Positions 41,851-54,366 are shown, numbered from the stretch's first letter. The stretch: DNA of 64,000 nt from Takakia lepidozioides (GCA_030704615.1 CM060732.1:29743053-29807052), one strand, 5' to 3'. Numbers and translations: made by a program. The notes: a model not told the origin generated them from the letters alone.

Positions 41851-43328
41851 TCATTCTGGTGTCTTATCCAGAATGAACAGGCTGCCTGCGATGTCCTGGC
41901 TGATTACAATAGTAACATAGTTCTTCACCATTGGGTCCTCGCCCTTGGTCTGTTCTTGGATTATTTCTATAATCCTGATTCCCGGGCTGGTAATTCCCCC
42001 TTGGATTACCCTGATAGTTGCCTCTGGAATTTCCTTGGTAATTCCTCTTGAATTACCTCTCCCTTCCATGCCATTGTTATAACCACCAGACCTACCATAG
42101 TGGTCCTGATCATTGTTTCTTCTTGGCTGGGGCTGCACCTGATGCACCCTTACTTGCCTAGGTTCTCTTGCAGCTGTCCTTCTGTTGTAGTAACAATTCT
42201 CAGTAGAATGGTTATCCATTTTACAGATAGTACAGTGTTTCTCCTTCATGTGGCATTCTGTGGTGGTATGGCCTTCATTCTGGCACTTTGCACACCATAC
42301 ACCCTTCCTCCAATGTGTTGCAGCCTCTGTGGCATACTTCTTCAAGATTTCTTCCAATTTTTTTTCATAGTTATCCCTCTTCAACTTCTCCTTTCTCTTA
42401 CTCTTCTTTTTAGTTCTTGCTCTTCTTCTTCATCTGACTCATCCTCAGAGTCCTCATCATCCCTTTTCTCTCTCCTGAGCATTCCCAATTGCTCAATTCT
42501 GTTTGCAGTTTCAAATGCCTCCTCCACTGTATTATGGGGTAACATATCCACTTCTTTGCAACTCTGGTCTTAGTCCACTCACAAACCAAGTCTTCTGTAA
42601 ACCTGGTGCTGGTACTGCAGCCAGCTTTTTCATCATCAATTCCATCTTTTCCATATACTCTTCAACAGTTTCATGCTTCTGTTGCTTTAACTGTTGTAAA
42701 CTTCCATACACTTCATCTTCAGTTTTACTTGTCCTGAACCTATTTCGAAATGTTGTATTCAAGCCATTCCAGGTTAGGGAATGATTATCAGGGAATCTTG
42801 CATACCATTCACTTGCTTTCTTGATAAGTGAACAAGGAAACAATCTCATCTTGGCATCATCGCCATTCTCATTGTTCACTATACACATGTGTTCAAATTG
42901 GCTAATGTGTACATCGGGATCCCCTTTTCCTGAATATATTGGAAAGGGTGGTTTTGCCCGTGTTGGTTGTAACGCCATCTGTGGCCCTACTTTCTGCCCA
43001 CTGATAGGTGCTGGCACCCTTGCTGGTGCTGGTCCTTCTGGACCTGTTGTTGTTGTGGTGGATCTTCCACCAAGTGGTGGCCCTTGAGCACTCCCTGCTT
43101 GCGGCCCCACGATATTTACAGTATTCCCAGCTTCAGTTGCACTACTTCCCACACTCCCTGTCCCCCCAGAGCCAGATCCAAGCAGCCCGCCTGATCCCCT
43201 GAGCCGACACCCTCGTTGGCCTGTGATCCAAGTGCTCCACTTGATCCAGGTCCAACGGGTTGGGATGTCTTGGTTGTAGTCTCAACCTCAGCTGTTGGGT
43301 CTACTTCTTCATATTCTTCCTCTTCCAA
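41851..43328 (-). pseudogene. R2 gag with CCHC knuckles
   Basis: Gag domain (43,152-42,532), the CCHC pair CAKCQNEGHTTTEC and CTICKMDNHSTENC (about 42,225-42,310) and a Gly/Asn-rich linker. It begins within the acidic linker because the N-terminus was deleted together with part of the LTR. Confidence 0.8.
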
Positions 43329-43329
43329 G

Positions 43330-44130
43330 CATTCATGTTAGTTACCTTACCATTGATAATTAAGTATCAGTTTGCTTCATCAATCTATCGGATTCCATCA
43401 ACTCATCAATTCATTCCACAGCTTCACTCAGATCTCTCTACACAGTGTGATTGTATCGTATAAGTATCAGATTATGATTTATCAGGTATCAGGCCGAAAC
43501 CATTGTGTCTCTAATCTGCTCTACAATATCACTACAGCTTTGCATATAACAATCATCTACTAATCATCTTTCCTCCTTCACCGTGCTCTCCATCTTTGCT
43601 TCCGATCTTGCTCTCCGCCCGATCTCCTCTCATGCATGACCAAGAAGTCCTCCCCCCGTCAAGTGCTTCCATCAAATCCCCCTTCTCCGTCCTTGCTTCT
43701 CCCTTTATCTTCCTACCCGTGGCTCTAACCGTTTCCCTCACTAACCGTCGTCCGTGAACTAACATGTTCCATTTGCAGGTGTTGTTCCCCACAGTCGTTC
43801 CTGTCCTGCTCTCCGTTCCCTATGATCGTGACAGTTGTGTCAAGCTGTGACTGGCTGTGTGAATGTGACGGCTGTATCGGGCTGTGACTGGCTGTGTGGC
43901 TGTGTCGGCTATGACGGGCTGTGCTGACTGTGTCTGGCTGTGTCGGCTGTGACGATTGTGACGGGCTGTGTTGGCTGTGACGACTGTGACGACTGTGACG
44001 GGCTGTGTAACCCCCCTCTACAGTGCGCTGCTGTCACCCCTAAGGCTCCTGTTGGTCTCAGTCTGTGCAAAAATTAAGGGTACCCTACAGATCCCGTATA
44101 AGTGTCTAAGTCCCAGACAGTCCTCTAACA
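43330..44130 (-). repeat. R2 partial 5' LTR
   Basis: The outer 800 bp of the LTR, ending on the plus strand in GTCCTCTAACA, with a CTGTG minisatellite at 43,840-44,010. The inner ~200 bp are missing. Confidence 0.85.
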
Positions 44131-44718
44131 ACATTAGTCCCGCCATTCTACCTCTTCTCCTCTCAGGGCTTTGAGTATTCTTCTGTGAAGATATGCTCAA
44201 ATACTGTTGGTTCTGTTTCATGGCAAACAGAACGTTCAATACCTGGCCTAACTCCCTTAGCCCTGGGTACACGGCCTTGGTACAAGCATAACCCTGAGTT
44301 TTAAATAAACTCCTTCTTGGAATAAGTCCCCTATTTGCACTCTTGCCCTGTGCTCCTCCACATGCACCTGACCTGCTGGCAATCGAAACAATTGCTGTAG
44401 GTATAGGGGAGTAATTACTAATTCAACTCCCTTCACCGTTGTTGCTCCTGTCTTTGGCTCAAAGTTCTGCAAGAATTGTAACATGTACTGTCTATGGTGC
44501 AATGTCCAATCTTTGCTTTGCAATCCTTCCAATCGCAGCTCCTTCAGTAACTTTACCGCCTGTGGAGTAGCAATCGTTTCTTTCTGCAGGATTGTGGTGC
44601 TCTTCACCCTGATTTCTTCCATTCCTCTCACTCTCTTCATTCTAGACCCACAGAAATGTTTTGGCTGTAACAATTGAAGAATGCTGCAGGGCACAAAGCA
44701 TAAACGTATGGTTGCCAC
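44131..44718 (-). pseudogene. Unknown ORF interrupted by R2
   Basis: A minus-strand frame from 44,718 with a Lys/Arg-rich region and segments LLKELRLEGLQSKDWTLHH and GVELVITPLYLQQLFRLPAG. It continues after a frame change near 44,360 as SLFKTQGYACTKAVYPGLREL and runs into the R2 LTR at 44,130. No family recognised. It may be a gag-like or host-gene exon. Confidence 0.4.
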
Positions 44719-44767
44719 AAAAAGCTACGGGTAATTCTTGTAAGCCTGCGGGGCTTGCAAGCATCGA

Positions 44768-45133
44768 TCAAGAGAAAAGATCCGCTCTGTTCTTTTCGTC
44801 CCTATGCCACTGCGTAAGTAATATTGCGAGCGTATAGTCTGTTAGTTCCTCCATAGCTTCAAAGCTATAGCATTGATGGTTTGTCCCGTCGAGACGCCCG
44901 TTACTTAGAACGACGCCGACTCTTGCGCTTAAATTCCCTCCAATTTCTTGATCCCTTTTCTGGCTTTCGATTGGCTGTAACCGCTGTGACTGGATTTTAG
45001 ATTTAATTTTCTTTAGTGGACTTTCCCTGCTGGACTGTCCACCAGGATAACACATGTGACAAGAATTTCGCTTTTTTGTACTTGTTGTTTGTTCTGTTGC
45101 CCCTTTTTCCGTATTCATTAATGGGCCCGCCAT
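44768..45133 (-). CDS. Hypothetical ORF, 122 codons
   Basis: Minus-strand frame with a Ser/Lys-rich N-terminal half and the segment CYSFEAMEELTDYTLAILLTQWHRDEKN. No known domain. It may belong with the interrupted ORF at 44,131-44,718, with a stop or intron between (in another frame the intervening DNA reads ELPVAFCGNHTFMLCALQ). Its neighbours R2 and R3 are retrotransposons, so it may be host sequence trapped between them or a 3' part of R3. Confidence 0.3.
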   Translation of the reverse strand: MAGPLMNTEKGATEQTTSTKKRNSCHMCYPGGQSSRESPLKKIKSKIQSQRLQPIESQKRDQEIGGNLSARVGVVLSNGRLDGTNHQCYSFEAMEELTDYTLAILLTQWHRDEKNRADLFS

Positions 45134-45303
45134 TCATTCCCGAATTGACGTGCTAATTAGGTATTTTGACTGCCATTCTTGTCCTCTTTCTTGATGACAT
45201 CTGTTCTTGCACTTCATTCTCAGCTGTGTGGTTGCGCCTGACTTCCACGTGTCCCTTTCTAAACTAGCTTCCGTCCTTTCTTCCGCCGGCCATTTCCCTG
45301 AAG

Positions 45304-46740
45304 TTATCCTGCGTCCACTGTCACTGATTCTATGGATTGTGTAACCCTAGTAGGCTGTGTTAAGCTGTGACAGGTTGTGTCATACTGTGGTACGCCGTGA
45401 TAGGCTGTGATACACTGTGTAAGCTGTGATAGGCGGTGACAGCTGTGCTGTGGGTTGTGATATGCTGTGTCGCGCCTTGATGGTCTGTGATAGGCTGTGT
45501 CAGGCACTGTGGTAAGCTGGGCGGTGACACGCTGTGGTATATGGCTGTGTCGCGCTTGATGGCTGTGATAGGCTGTGTCACGTCGTGATGGGCTGTGATA
45601 ATGGCTGTGATAGGCTGTGTTGCGTGATGGGCTGTGATAGGCTGCGCTTGTTCTGCCCTGGTCATATATGCTCGGCCTAGCGACAAGTGCTCCATACTCC
45701 GTTGGTAACACTGGCGCAGCCCGTGACTGCTTTTGCGTTTCAACATGCAAATCATGCTGCAATGGTTTGTCATGGATACCACTGTACCCCTTCAACTTAT
45801 TGGCATTGACTCTTCCCAGCATCTCTTTGTTAATGGTTTGTAACATGGCGGTGTTGTTATCATACATCTTTTGTATGACATAAGGTCCTTTCCATGGTGA
45901 TTTAAGCTTAGAAGCTTTAATCTTTCCCTTCTTCTGCAACCATAGAACCAAATCTCCCGTCTTAAAAGTCTTTAACTTGCCTTCATCAAACTGTTCTTTC
46001 TTCTTCATCTGAATTCTGGTCATATTATCAGCTGCATCAGCACGTACTTCTTCCACATGGTATAATTCATGTTTCCTGACCTTAATGGAATCTTGCAATT
46101 CCATTCTCTTTCCCCATTCCGTTCTCATGGTAGGTAACAGGAATTCCACTGAAGTAAGCTTCCATACCATAAACTAATTGGAATGGTGTATACTTAGTGG
46201 TGACTTTATATGAAGTCCTGTATGACCACAAAGCTGTCAGCAGCTTTGTATCCCAATCCGTTCTGTTTGCATTGACTATCTTAGCCAAGATAGTACATAG
46301 TATTTTGTTGGTAGCCTCTGCCTGCCCATTACCTTGTGGGTAATATGTTGTACTCTTCCTATGCACAATCATGAACTCTTTAGTCAATAATTCAATGGTC
46401 TCATTAATGAAGTGACTTCCCTGATCACTGATAAATTCCAAGGGACAGCCAAATCGTGTAAGTATGTTCTCATACAGGAACCTTGCTGTGGACTTGGCTG
46501 TGTTGTCCCTCAAAGCTTTAGCTTCCACCACTTCGTAGTATAATCAGTGGCTGTAATTATGTACCTGTTCTGTGTATTCTTGGCTGGTGGGTTAATTGGT
46601 CCAACAAAGTCTAGTCCCCATTTCTGAAATGGTTCCGTAGGCATTGTAGGATGCAAAGCCATCTTCCCAGATCTCTGCAAAGGTCCTAGCCTCTGACATT
46701 CATCACAACTCTGACAATACTTGTGTACATCTTTGAACAA
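45304..46740 (-). pseudogene. R3 integrase, frameshifted
   Basis: From 46,740: [11 protein letters not shown] (end of the HHCC zinc finger, whose first half lies at about 46,800-46,870), WGLDFVGPI, then FISDQGSHF, STTYYPQGNGQAEATNK and LWSYRTSYKVTTKYTPFQLVYG, the catalytic core of Tat-type integrases, and the C-terminal GPYVIQKMYDNN...NANKLKGY. No chromodomain follows. The frame continues into a CACAGCC-type low-complexity tail (45,330-45,650) related to the LTR minisatellite. Frame breaks near 46,520 and 46,150. Confidence 0.85.
45330..45650. repeat. CTGTG minisatellite downstream of R3 integrase
   Basis: Units such as CTGTGATAGG and CTGTGTCA on the plus strand, about 25 copies, like those inside the LTRs but with a TAGG variant. 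A shorter relative lies at the same place in R4 (54,385-54,430). Confidence 0.7.
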
Positions 46741-46885
46741 AGTAGGCCACCAGTAACCTGCATGTAGTATTTCCTACTGGTAGTCTCTTCTCCAAAATGA
46801 CCTCCTGCCACTCCTTTATGAACTTCCTCCAAAACTTTATTAACTTCATGGTGGTATAAGCATCGCTTCAGCACTCCATCTGGTC

Positions 46886-47530
46886 CTAGCTTATACATTC
46901 TGCTCCTACCATAGTGTAAGGTAGAGCCTTGATAGCAATTCTCTTTCTCTGCTCCTTTCCATAACTTGGTGGGCACTGACCATGAGCAAGGTAGTATCTG
47001 ATTGGCCACTGCCAATCTAACCAGTCATCTGCACTTCCCTGCACCTCCACTGCAAATAGACTCGCATCTGGTAATTGATCATCTACTCCTGTGGCTGGTT
47101 CTCCTGTTGATAACCGTGACAAGTGATCCGCCACAAGATGCAGCCTCCCAGGCTTGTAAACAACCTCGAACTCAAACTCGTGCAAGATTATCAACCATCT
47201 TGCTATTCTTCCCTTATCAGAGGTTTGTTTACCAGGTATATCAGAGCCTGGTGATCCACATAGAACATAAACTTCTTGCCCAACAGGTAATGCCTGAATT
47301 TCTTCACTGCATAGATCATTGCCAATGCTTCTCTTTCCGTTGTGCTATAATTTCTTTCGGCTTGTTCATCAATCGGCTAGCATAGTACACAGGTGAATCT
47401 ATCCTTCCTGTAACATTTTGGGCTAACACTGCTCCTAGTGGCATCACAGTGAACATGAAATATTTCCTGCCAGTGAGGATTAATCAGCACAGGTGTAGTT
47501 TTACTGACAATGTAAGTTCCTCAAAAGCCT
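46886..47530 (-). pseudogene. R3 RNase H and connection domain
   Basis: IILHEFEFEVVYKPGRLHLVADHLSRLS is the conserved end of RNase H. The preceding RNase H core (47,200-47,530) is present but broken by indels and a small deletion near 47,430. Downstream, the start of the integrase zinc finger region is reached. Confidence 0.75.
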
Positions 47531-47538
47531 GTTGACAT

Positions 47539-48600
47539 TCAGGTGTCCATGCAAACACTGCATCTTTCTTCAGAAGTTTGCTCAATGGTGCTGCTATCTG
47601 TGCATACCGTCTGACAAAATCTTCTGTAATAGCTGGTTTGTCCAAGGAATCTCCTTAGACTCTTAACATTCACTGGTGGTGGAGAGGCTTTAATGGCCTC
47701 TGTTTTCCTGGGATCCACAAGAAGTCCCCTCTTACACACAATGTGTCCCAGAAGCACCCCTGAGTTCACACAGAAAGTACACTTCTCTGGATTCAGGCCC
47801 AGACCTCTCATCCTGCATCTGGCCAGACATAACTCCAATTTATGCAAGTGCTCATTCTTAGAGCTGTACACACTGAAATCATCCAAGAACACCTGCATGA
47901 AATCATCCAGATACTCATGAAAAGATTCACTTATCACTCTCTGAAAGGTTGCTGGTGCATTACAAAGTCCAAAGGGCATGACTTTGTATGCATAAGCACC
48001 CCAGTCTGTGATGAAAGCTGTCTTTCCTTGGTCTTCTTCTGCCACTTGCACTTGATTATAACCACTGAAGCCATCCATGAATGAGTACATCTCATGGCCT
48101 GCCACAGTGTCCAATACTGCTTCTGTGAATGGCAAAGGGAAAGGATCTTTCTTCGTACAAGCATTCAGCTTCTTGTAGTTCACACAAACTCTTAGTTTAC
48201 CATTCTTCTTGGGAACTATCACAATGGGTGACAACCAAGTTGTATACTCTATTGGGTATATAAACTTAGCCTCAGCCAACTTCTTGATCTCTTCTCCAAC
48301 CTTCTGTGCGTAGTTGGGATTCATTCTGTACCTTGCCTGCTTGATTGGTACTGACCCTGGTTCCAGTTCAATCTTATGCTGACAGATTTCAGGTGGTATC
48401 CCTTTTAGATCCTCATAGCTCCAAGCAAATACATCTCTGTATTTGATGAACAAACTCTTAGCTTCTTCAAAGAATTCTGGCTCCAAATCAGCTCCTACCT
48501 TCACCATCCTCGGTTCCTCTTTAGTTCCCACATTCACTTCCCTCACTTGCTCATCAGCTGTGATTGTCCAACCAGTCACCACTTCATCCTGTAAACTCAC
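47539..48600 (-). pseudogene. R3 reverse transcriptase, open frame of 353 codons
   Basis: Best-preserved RT in the window. It has QARYRMNPNYAQK, SPIVIVPKKNGKLRVCVNY, FMDGFSGYNQVQVAEEDQ, KVMPFGLCNAPATFQRV, the catalytic VFLDDFSVYS and CTFCVNSGVLLGHIV. These are the standard RT motifs of Ty3/gypsy elements. It is called a pseudogene because upstream and downstream parts of the same polyprotein are out of frame. Confidence 0.85.
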
Positions 48601-49505
48601 AGGCTGGTTCCTCTAGGATTTCCATTTCTCCTTCTCTTCTCTTCATAGAAATGTGATGGGTAACTGCTGGTTTCCTCTTCAATTGGTGTTGCTGACACTA
48701 CACCACAGCAGATACCTCTTAAACAACTTAGGCTTTCCAGCCCGCATCTCTGCAACCTGCTCCCACTCTGGGTGTGCAGCAAACAGGGTAGCTTCCTGCT
48801 CCTCATCCAGTCCTCCTCTCCAGTCATACTCTCTGACCCTCGAGGTCTTCTCGTAGCAGGTAATCTACTAGATTTCTTTGTGGTAATTTGTATCTCGTGT
48901 ATCCCATTATGCACGGTTAGTAACTGAGAATTCCAGTCATGGAATACCCTGGCCTGTTTCAGCCACGGACGTCCCAATAATAAGGAGTAAGCCTCCATGA
49001 CTTCATCCATCTTCAACACAGTTACTGTGATCATAAAGATCATCTTCTGTATCTGTATCTTAACTCCTCTTATTAATCCCAATGGCTGTACACTTCTTTG
49101 ATCTGCCATTGTTACTGTAAATGGGGCTGGTTTCATTACTTAGACCAAGCTTCTTCCTTAATTGGTCTGTCATGATATTTACTCCAGAACCTCCATCTAT
49201 CAGTACATCAGTTAGTTCTGTGCTTCCAATTCTCAATTGGATTACTGGCATAGAATCATCAAAGTCCATGACTGTTTCTCGCCCTTCCGGCTTCACATTA
49301 TAACTGGTCACCTTGCTGTTCAGGTCTGTGTTCCTGTCTCCTGGGCAATTCGATTGATTGCTTGATACAGCCTGTGTCTACAATAAGGTGCCACAGCCAA
49401 TAGCTGTCCAATGGTAATCTCTGCTTTGGTCTGGCATATTACTTCAGCCAAAGTCCCTTCATTACTTTGCATGTCTGCATCTTCTTTCTTTTCATCCTCA
49501 CTCAC
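48597..49505 (-). pseudogene. R3 protease region
   Basis: Contains the DGGSG active site (about 49,180-49,200) and the following MADQRSVQPLG region. Frame changes near 49,136 and 48,830 and a one-base loss near 49,330. Confidence 0.8.
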
Positions 49506-49788
49506 TTCTTCTTCTTCTCCATCAGAATCAGAGGAATCTGCCAGGAATATCAGTACTCTTCTGCATTTTCCCTTATGGTATCTGCCACTTCCTTGTGCAG
49601 TTCCTTCTCATCTCTCAAGCCTCATCATCTTCAGGCATATCATGCCACCTTCATTATCATCTCTTCCTCAACTACTGGAGGTATTAGTTTGGCTTTGCTT
49701 CTTGTTACTATCATTGTACTTACTTCTGGTACAACACATGGCCTAACCATGTGAGCTGCCACCACTGGGCCCTCATTCACAGGAGCTC

Positions 49789-51735
49789 TCATCTCATTCT
49801 GGTGTCTAATCCAGAATGAACAGGCTGCCTTGCGATGTCCTGGCTGATTACAATAGTAACATAGTTCTTCACCATTGGGTCCTCGCCCTTGGTCTGCTCT
49901 TGGATTATTTCTGTAATCCTGATTCCCGGGCTGGTAATTCCCCCTTGGATTACCCTGATAGTTGCCTCTGGAATTTCCTTGGTAATTCCCTCTTGAATTA
50001 CCTCTCTCCCTTCCATGCCATTGTTATAACCACCAGACCTACCATAGTGGTCCTGATCATTGTTTCTTCTTGGCTGGGGCTGCACCTGATGCACCCTTAC
50101 TTGCCTAGGTTCTCTTGCAGCTGTCCTTCTGTTGTAGTAACAATTCTCAGTAGAATGGTTATCCATTTTACAGATAGTACAGTGTTTCTCCTTCATGTGG
50201 CATTCTGTGGTGGTATGGCCTTCATTCTGGCACTTTGCACACCATACACCCTTCCTCCAATGTGTTGCAGCCATAAGATTTCTTCTAATCTTTTCTCATA
50301 GTTTATCCCTCTTCAACTTCTCCTTTCTCTTACTCTTCCTTTTGTTCTTGCTCTTCTTCTTCATCTGACTCATCCTCAGAGTCCTCATCATCCTTTTCTC
50401 TCTCCTGAGCATTCCCAATTGCTCAATTCTGTTTGCAGTTTCAATGCCTCCTCCACTGTATTATGGGGTAACATATCCACTTTCTTTTGCAACTCTGGTC
50501 TTAGTCCACTCACAAACCAAGTCTTCTGTAAACCTGGTGCTGGTACTGCAGCCAGCTTTTTCATCATCAATTCCATCTTTTCCATATACTCCTCAACAGT
50601 TTCATGCTTCTTTTGCTTTAACTGTTGTAAACTTCCATACACTTCATCCTCAGTTTTACTTGTCCTGAACCTATTTCGGAATGTGTATTCAGCCATTCCA
50701 GGTTAGGAAATGATTATCAGGGAATCTTGCATACCATTCACTTGCTTTCTTGATAAGTGAACAAGGAAACAATCTCATCTTGGCATCATCGCCATTCTCA
50801 TTGTTCACTATACACATGTGCTCAAATTGGCTAATGTGTACATCGGGATCCCCTTTTCCTGAATATATTGGAAAAGGTGGTTTTGCCCGTGTTGGTTGTA
50901 ACGCCATCTGTGGCCCTACCTTCTGCCCACTGACAGGTGCTGGCACCCTTGCTGGTGCTGGTCCTTCAGGACCTGTTGTTGTTGTGGTGGATCTTCCACC
51001 AAGTGGTGGCCCTTGAGCACTCCCTGCTACTGGCCCCACGATATTCACAGTATTCCCAGCTTCAGTTGCACTACTTCCCACACTCCCTGTCCCCCCAGAG
51101 CCAGATCCAGGCAGCCCGCCTGATCCCCCTGAGCCGACACCTTCGTTGGCCTGTGATCCAAGTGCTCCACTTGATCCAGGTCCAACGGGTTGGGATGTCC
51201 TGGTTGTAGTCTCAACCTCAGCTGTTGGGTCTACTTCTTCATATTCTCTTCCAATTTCTTCTCTCTGTTTTCATCCTCCAAGTTCTGCCCTTGGGTTTCT
51301 TCTTCACTCATGTAACTCAACTGCAATGGTGTTGGAGAGTCTGAACTCTCCGTTGGCTCTGCCACATCCTCTCCTCCTTCTTCACCTTCCGCTTCAGAAA
51401 CTGGAGTTCCTGCTTTTGGTGTTCCATGCCAACTCTTATCAAAGATTTCTGTCAAATCTTTTATCCAGGGATGTACCTCAGATCTTTCACGTGATTGATC
51501 TTCTTCCCGTACCAATTCCCTTAATCTTTCTTGCAAAGAAAAAGAAGGAGTGGCATCCAACTCTAGTTCTTCCGGTATGGGTGATGTACTCTCTGATCTT
51601 AATGGTGTGAGAGGTCCAGATGATTCCCCTATGTCTATTCCTCTCTCCCAAGATATGGATAATTAGCTTTCAGATAGCTTTCTCTTTTTGCTGAATATCT
51701 CTCTGGCGTCTAGCTTCTCTTTCATCACTCATGTC
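49789..51735 (-). pseudogene. R3 gag, frameshifted
   Basis: Gag linker (51,560-51,231), gag domain (51,081-50,388) and CCHC knuckles (50,274-50,140, with the third near 49,850). At least five small indels split it. A deletion near 50,275-50,290 removes part of the helical segment before the first knuckle. Confidence 0.8.
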
Positions 51736-51739
51736 CCAT

Positions 51740-52450
51740 GTCTTTCATTTCTTTTAATGTGGCAATAACCAAAACTCTCTTCTGTAATATCTCTCGTATA
51801 TGCCTGGGTTTCTTTCAGCTTCAATGCACCCTTGGCTATACTAGAAGTCTCCGTTACCATATAACCATATGGCAAACAAGTCTGGAAAGCTGTTCTTGGT
51901 GTGAGTTTGATCCACAAAATATCCTTTGGAATCCAATTCTTTACCAGTACAAGCTCTTCATGCATATGAGTATAACATTCACCTTTCTTTCCTCCCAGCC
52001 TTCAAACTCTACTCTCGCTTAATGGATAGCAATGCTATCACATAAACCAATGTTGGTAACCAACGTGCTCTTCCTCTACAGGCCACCTGATAAATCTTTA
52101 TCACTCCTTTCTCCCAGACCCCATTCAGGGTCAGCATCATGCACTCTCTTAAGAATGTTTTCTTTACAACCGTCTGGCAATTCCAAGAACCTCTGAAAGA
52201 ATCGTTTGGACAATCTTTCCTTCTCAGTTTCACAAGGAATTTGATTCACATCAAATTCTTTAATTCTCCAACCACCATGATCCCACCAGATGCCTGTCAC
52301 ATCTGGTTGTTCATGACCCAGTTCCCCAGTATGGTCGCCAAATGTCGCGCGGCTTTTACTCACCCATCCCTTCGCTATCCGAGGCGGAAACTCCAAGATA
52401 GAAGAGTTGGAAATCTCTAAGTACTCAGCCCGCTCAGAACAATCAGTCAT
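51740..52450 (-). pseudogene. R3 ORF0, frameshifted
   Basis: Same extra ORF as in R1: WWDHGGW, FFQRFLELPDGCKENIL and NWIPKDILWIKL are present, split into three frames by indels near 52,120 and 52,010. It starts in the LTR and crosses the primer-binding site. Confidence 0.65.
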
Positions 52451-53311
52451 GACCTACAGCTAGTGTATCATGGGGGTGTTTCCTATTTGTTTTCCTTCCG
52501 CATTCATGTTAGCTAGTTACCTTACTTTGGTAATTAAGTATCAGTTTGCTTCAGCAATCTATCGGATTCCATCAACTCATCCATTCATTCCACAGCTTCA
52601 CTCAGATCTCTCTACACAGTGTGAGTATGAAGTATGTATCAGATTAATATCTATCAGTATCAGGCTGAAGCCATGGAGTCTCTAATCTGCTCTACATTAC
52701 AACTCTAGCTTGCATTCATTAAGCATCAATAGATCTCCTCCTCCTACTCTGTGCTCTCCCTCCTTCCGCTCAGATCGCTCTCTCTCCTCTTTCCTCCCGT
52801 GATGAAGTCCCCCCCCAAAGTGATCCTTCCCGATTCCCCGTTCCGTCCTCGCTCCCTTTATCTTCCTACCCGTTGTTCTAACCGTTTCCCTCACTAACCG
52901 TCATCCGTGAACTAACATGTTCCATTCGCATGTTGTTCCCCACAGTCGTTCCCTGTCCTCTTCCGTTCCCTATCGTGACAGCTGTGTCAAGCTGTGACTG
53001 GCTGTACGACTGTGTTGGGCTGTCGACTGTGTCGGGCTGTGACTGGCTGTGACGGCTGTGTCTGGCTGTGTCTGGCTGTGTCGGCTGTGTCGACTGTGAC
53101 GGGCTGTGTTGGCTGTGACGGGCTGTGTCGGACTGTGACGAGCTTGTTGGCTGTGACGGGCTGTGTGTGAGCTGTGTTGGCTGTGACGGGCTTGTAACCC
53201 CCCTCTAAGTGCGTTATCACCCTAAGGCTCCTGTTGGTCTCAGTCTGTGCAAAATTTAAGGGTACCCCACAGATCCCGTATAAGTGTCTAAGTCCCGACA
53301 GTCCTCTAACA
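52343..53311 (-). repeat. R3 5' LTR (969 bp)
   Basis: Plus strand TGTCGCGCGG...GTCCTCTAACA. The primer-binding site lies two bases inside (52,323-52,340). Minisatellite at 52,980-53,195. Confidence 0.9.
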
Positions 53312-53320
53312 TGACACGAC

Positions 53321-53343
53321 TTTTTGAGAGGAGGAGGGATAAA
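53321..53343 (+). promoter_or_regulatory. Polypurine tract before an inverted LTR
   Basis: After TTTTT, the stretch GAGAGGAGGAGGGATAAA (53,326-53,343) sits directly before the TGTTAG start of a plus-oriented LTR. That is the position and composition of the polypurine tract that primes plus-strand synthesis. It identifies the following LTR as a 3' LTR whose element was otherwise lost. Confidence 0.6.
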
Positions 53344-54366
53344 TGTTAGAGGGCTACTTGGGACTTAGACGCTTTTACGTTGATCTGTGGGGTACCCTTA
53401 ATTTTTACACAGACTGAGACCAACAGGAGCCTTAGGGGTGACAGCAACAGGCTTTAGGGGGGAGATACACAGCCCGACACAGTCCATCATAGCCCGACAC
53501 AGCCGTCACAGCCCGTCACAGTCCAACACAGCCCGTCACAGCCAACATAGCCTTCACACTTCGCACAGCCAACACAGCCCGTCACAGTCCGACACAGCCG
53601 TCAGAGCTTCGCACAGTCGACACAGCCCAACACAGCCAGTCACAGCCCACAAACCCCCCACAGCTTCGCACAGCCCTACACAGCCCGACACAGACAAGCA
53701 ACAGCCGTCACAGCTGCCAGCACAGGGCACAGCTGGGGGACAGTTATCAATGGCAGGGAACGACGGTGGGGGAACGACATCTGAAAAATGAACGTGTACT
53801 ACAGGGATGACGGTTAGTTAGGAAAGCGGTTAGAACAGCTTGTAGGTAGAAAAAGCGAAGAGCGGGGGAGGTCTGGACATCACTTCTTGGGGGGGACTTC
53901 TGGCATGAGGGCTTGGAAATAGAAGGGAGAGCACATCTCTGAGTGGAAAGATGAAGAGCACGGAGTAAGAGAAGTGACGATCGGTTGTTACTTGATGAAT
54001 GCAAGCTGTCGAATTGTAATATATAGTAGATTAGAGACACCATGGCTTCAGCCTGATACTTGATAGATATTAATCTGATACATACTTCATACTCACACTG
54101 TGTAGAGAGACCTGAGTGAAGCTGTGGAATGAATGGATGGAACTTGATAGATTTCTGAAGCAAACTGATACTTAATTGCAGAAAGTAAGGTAACTCGCTA
54201 ACATGAATGCGGGAAGGAGTACAAATAGGAAACACCCCCATGATACACTAGCTGTAGGTCATGACTGATTTCTGAGCGGGCTGAGTGCTTAGAGATTTCC
54301 AACTCTTCTATCTTGGAGTTCCCACCTCGGATAGCGAAGGGATGGGTGAGTATAAGCCGCTCGACA
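53344..54366 (+). repeat. Plus-oriented 3' LTR (1,023 bp) of the same family
   Basis: Starts TGTTAGAGGGCTAC and ends GCTCGACA, opposite in orientation to every other copy in the window. Not followed by a primer-binding site. Contains the minisatellite as CACAGCC units (53,470-53,710). It lies head-to-head with the R3 LTR, 32 bp apart, and directly abuts the 3' part of R4. No 5-bp duplication was found around it. Confidence 0.85.

Larger units (their letters stand above)
39229..44130 (-). mobile_element. R2: degraded retrotransposon of the R1 family
   Basis: Minus-strand copy truncated in RNase H at about 39,229, where it joins satellite-derived DNA, with a partial 5' LTR at 43,330-44,130. 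A deletion joins the acidic linker of gag (about 43,328) to the middle of the LTR, removing ORF0, the primer-binding site and half the LTR. Integrase and 3' LTR are absent. Many one-base indels. Confidence 0.9.
45304..53311 (-). mobile_element. R3: most complete retrotransposon copy
   Basis: Minus-strand element with 5' LTR, primer-binding site, broken ORF0, gag, protease, RT, RNase H and integrase in the usual Ty3 order. No 3' LTR was found next to the integrase; the left limit is set at the end of the readable integrase frame and is uncertain. RT is intact over 350 codons, but other parts have single-base indels. Flanked on the right by an inverted LTR at a distance of 32 bp. Confidence 0.9.
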
